Source: Anaerolineaceae bacterium UBA5224 (GTDB lineage: Bacteria; Chloroflexota; Anaerolineae; Anaerolineales; Anaerolineaceae). Taken from it: 6,367 nucleotides of DNA. This document shows, piece by piece, positions 5,997 through 6,367 of the stretch (position 1 is the stretch's first letter; each line of letters begins with the position of its first letter). The notes beneath the pieces are model-generated. The model made no database searches, was not told the DNA's origin, and was given only the letters and a program-made list of their open reading frames with translations. The translations under genes were made by a program, and so were the position numbers. Location: NCBI GenBank assembly GCA_002409365.1, contig DHUW01000009.1, positions 8,435 to 14,801 of the forward strand, written 5' to 3'.

Positions 5997-6367
5997 ATGA
6001 TCCAGCTAAGTGAACTTGACCAGACCTGGAAAGGCAAAAATTTCCTTTTTCGTTACACTACATCCTGCCACTACAAGGTAGACATTTCGAACAACCCAGG
6101 GGAAATCAAAATTCACCTCAAGCGGGAAGCATTTCCAGAACCTATTACCAAAAATTTTGAGAGCAGTCTCTATTCCGACTGGCTGATCAAGCCACAGGTT
6201 TTCGGCGCTTTTGAAGATGGTGAATTGTTCGGTTTTATTGAGCTCTCCCTTGAAGACTGGAACCACCGCCTGCGTATCGCCAACATTTGGGTGGATGCAG
6301 CGCATCGTTACCAGGGCATCGGTAAGCAATTGATTGCCAAAGCCATCGAAACCGCCAAAGCCGGAGG
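5997..6367 (+). CDS. GNAT-family N-acetyltransferase, 5' part
   Basis: The frame from the ATG at 5997 stays open to the right edge, giving 123 codons of a truncated protein. GNAT enzymes move an acetyl group from acetyl-CoA to an amine on a small molecule or protein. Acetyl-CoA-binding motif A is clear near the visible end: the strand RIANIWVDAAH (93-103), then R104-Y-Q-G107-I-G109-KQL, which fits Q/R-x-x-G-x-G/A, followed by a helix (IAKAIETAKA). Before it, VFGAFEDGELFGFIELS (68-84) matches the beta-hairpin preceding motif A. The first 60 or so residues (MIQLSELDQTWKGK...) are not a standard GNAT start and may help set the substrate, which I cannot name. A modest ribosome site, GAAGAG, ends 8 bases upstream. 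The ATG at 5981 is in another frame and stops after ten codons. Confidence 0.85.
   Translation, partial: MIQLSELDQTWKGKNFLFRYTTSCHYKVDISNNPGEIKIHLKREAFPEPITKNFESSLYSDWLIKPQVFGAFEDGELFGFIELSLEDWNHRLRIANIWVDAAHRYQGIGKQLIAKAIETAKAG

Noticed and set aside
6006..6329. A 107-codon open frame on the - strand at the right edge
   Set aside because: It is antisense to the GNAT gene, whose motif A is clear.

Overview
The window looks like an ordinary chromosomal stretch of a free-living bacterium of about 50% GC. A Chloroflexota (Anaerolineae-like) host is my best guess, from the gene mix, the GH3 enzyme architecture and the style of the zinc-ribbon protein. That is an impression from family resemblance; no marker gene here proves it. 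No phage, transposase, CRISPR or conjugation gene is visible.

Layout. (1) Positions 1-1259, + strand: the 3' part of a glycoside hydrolase family 3 enzyme, cut by the window's left edge, with a fibronectin-III-like domain and an extra C-terminal domain. (2) Positions 1309-3060, - strand: a zinc-ribbon protein of unknown function, then a histidine-phosphatase-superfamily protein, then D-aminoacyl-tRNA deacylase (dtd). The last two share one base (TGATG), so they are almost certainly co-translated. (3) Positions 3190-5739, + strand: a perfect -10 hexamer just before the start codon of an RNase D-like exonuclease, whose stop overlaps the start of a beta-CASP metallo-beta-lactamase RNase (TAATG). 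(4) Positions 5749-5837: a dispersed-repeat-like element with perfect 11-bp inverted ends. (5) Positions 5839-5968: a promoter and a tRNA-Ser(CGA) gene. (6) From 5997 to the right edge: the 5' part of a GNAT-family acetyltransferase.

Several genes act on RNA or translation. RNase D trims tRNA 3' ends in known systems, beta-CASP enzymes process or decay RNA, Dtd removes D-amino acids from mischarged tRNA, and a tRNA gene lies nearby. Only the RNase D/beta-CASP pair and the phosphatase/Dtd pair have the tight spacing of operons. The wider theme may be chance.

I found no convincing new biological system. The points most worth a second look are the apparent leaderless start of the two-RNase operon, the REP/MITE-like element next to the tRNA promoter, and the 16-cysteine zinc-ribbon protein.
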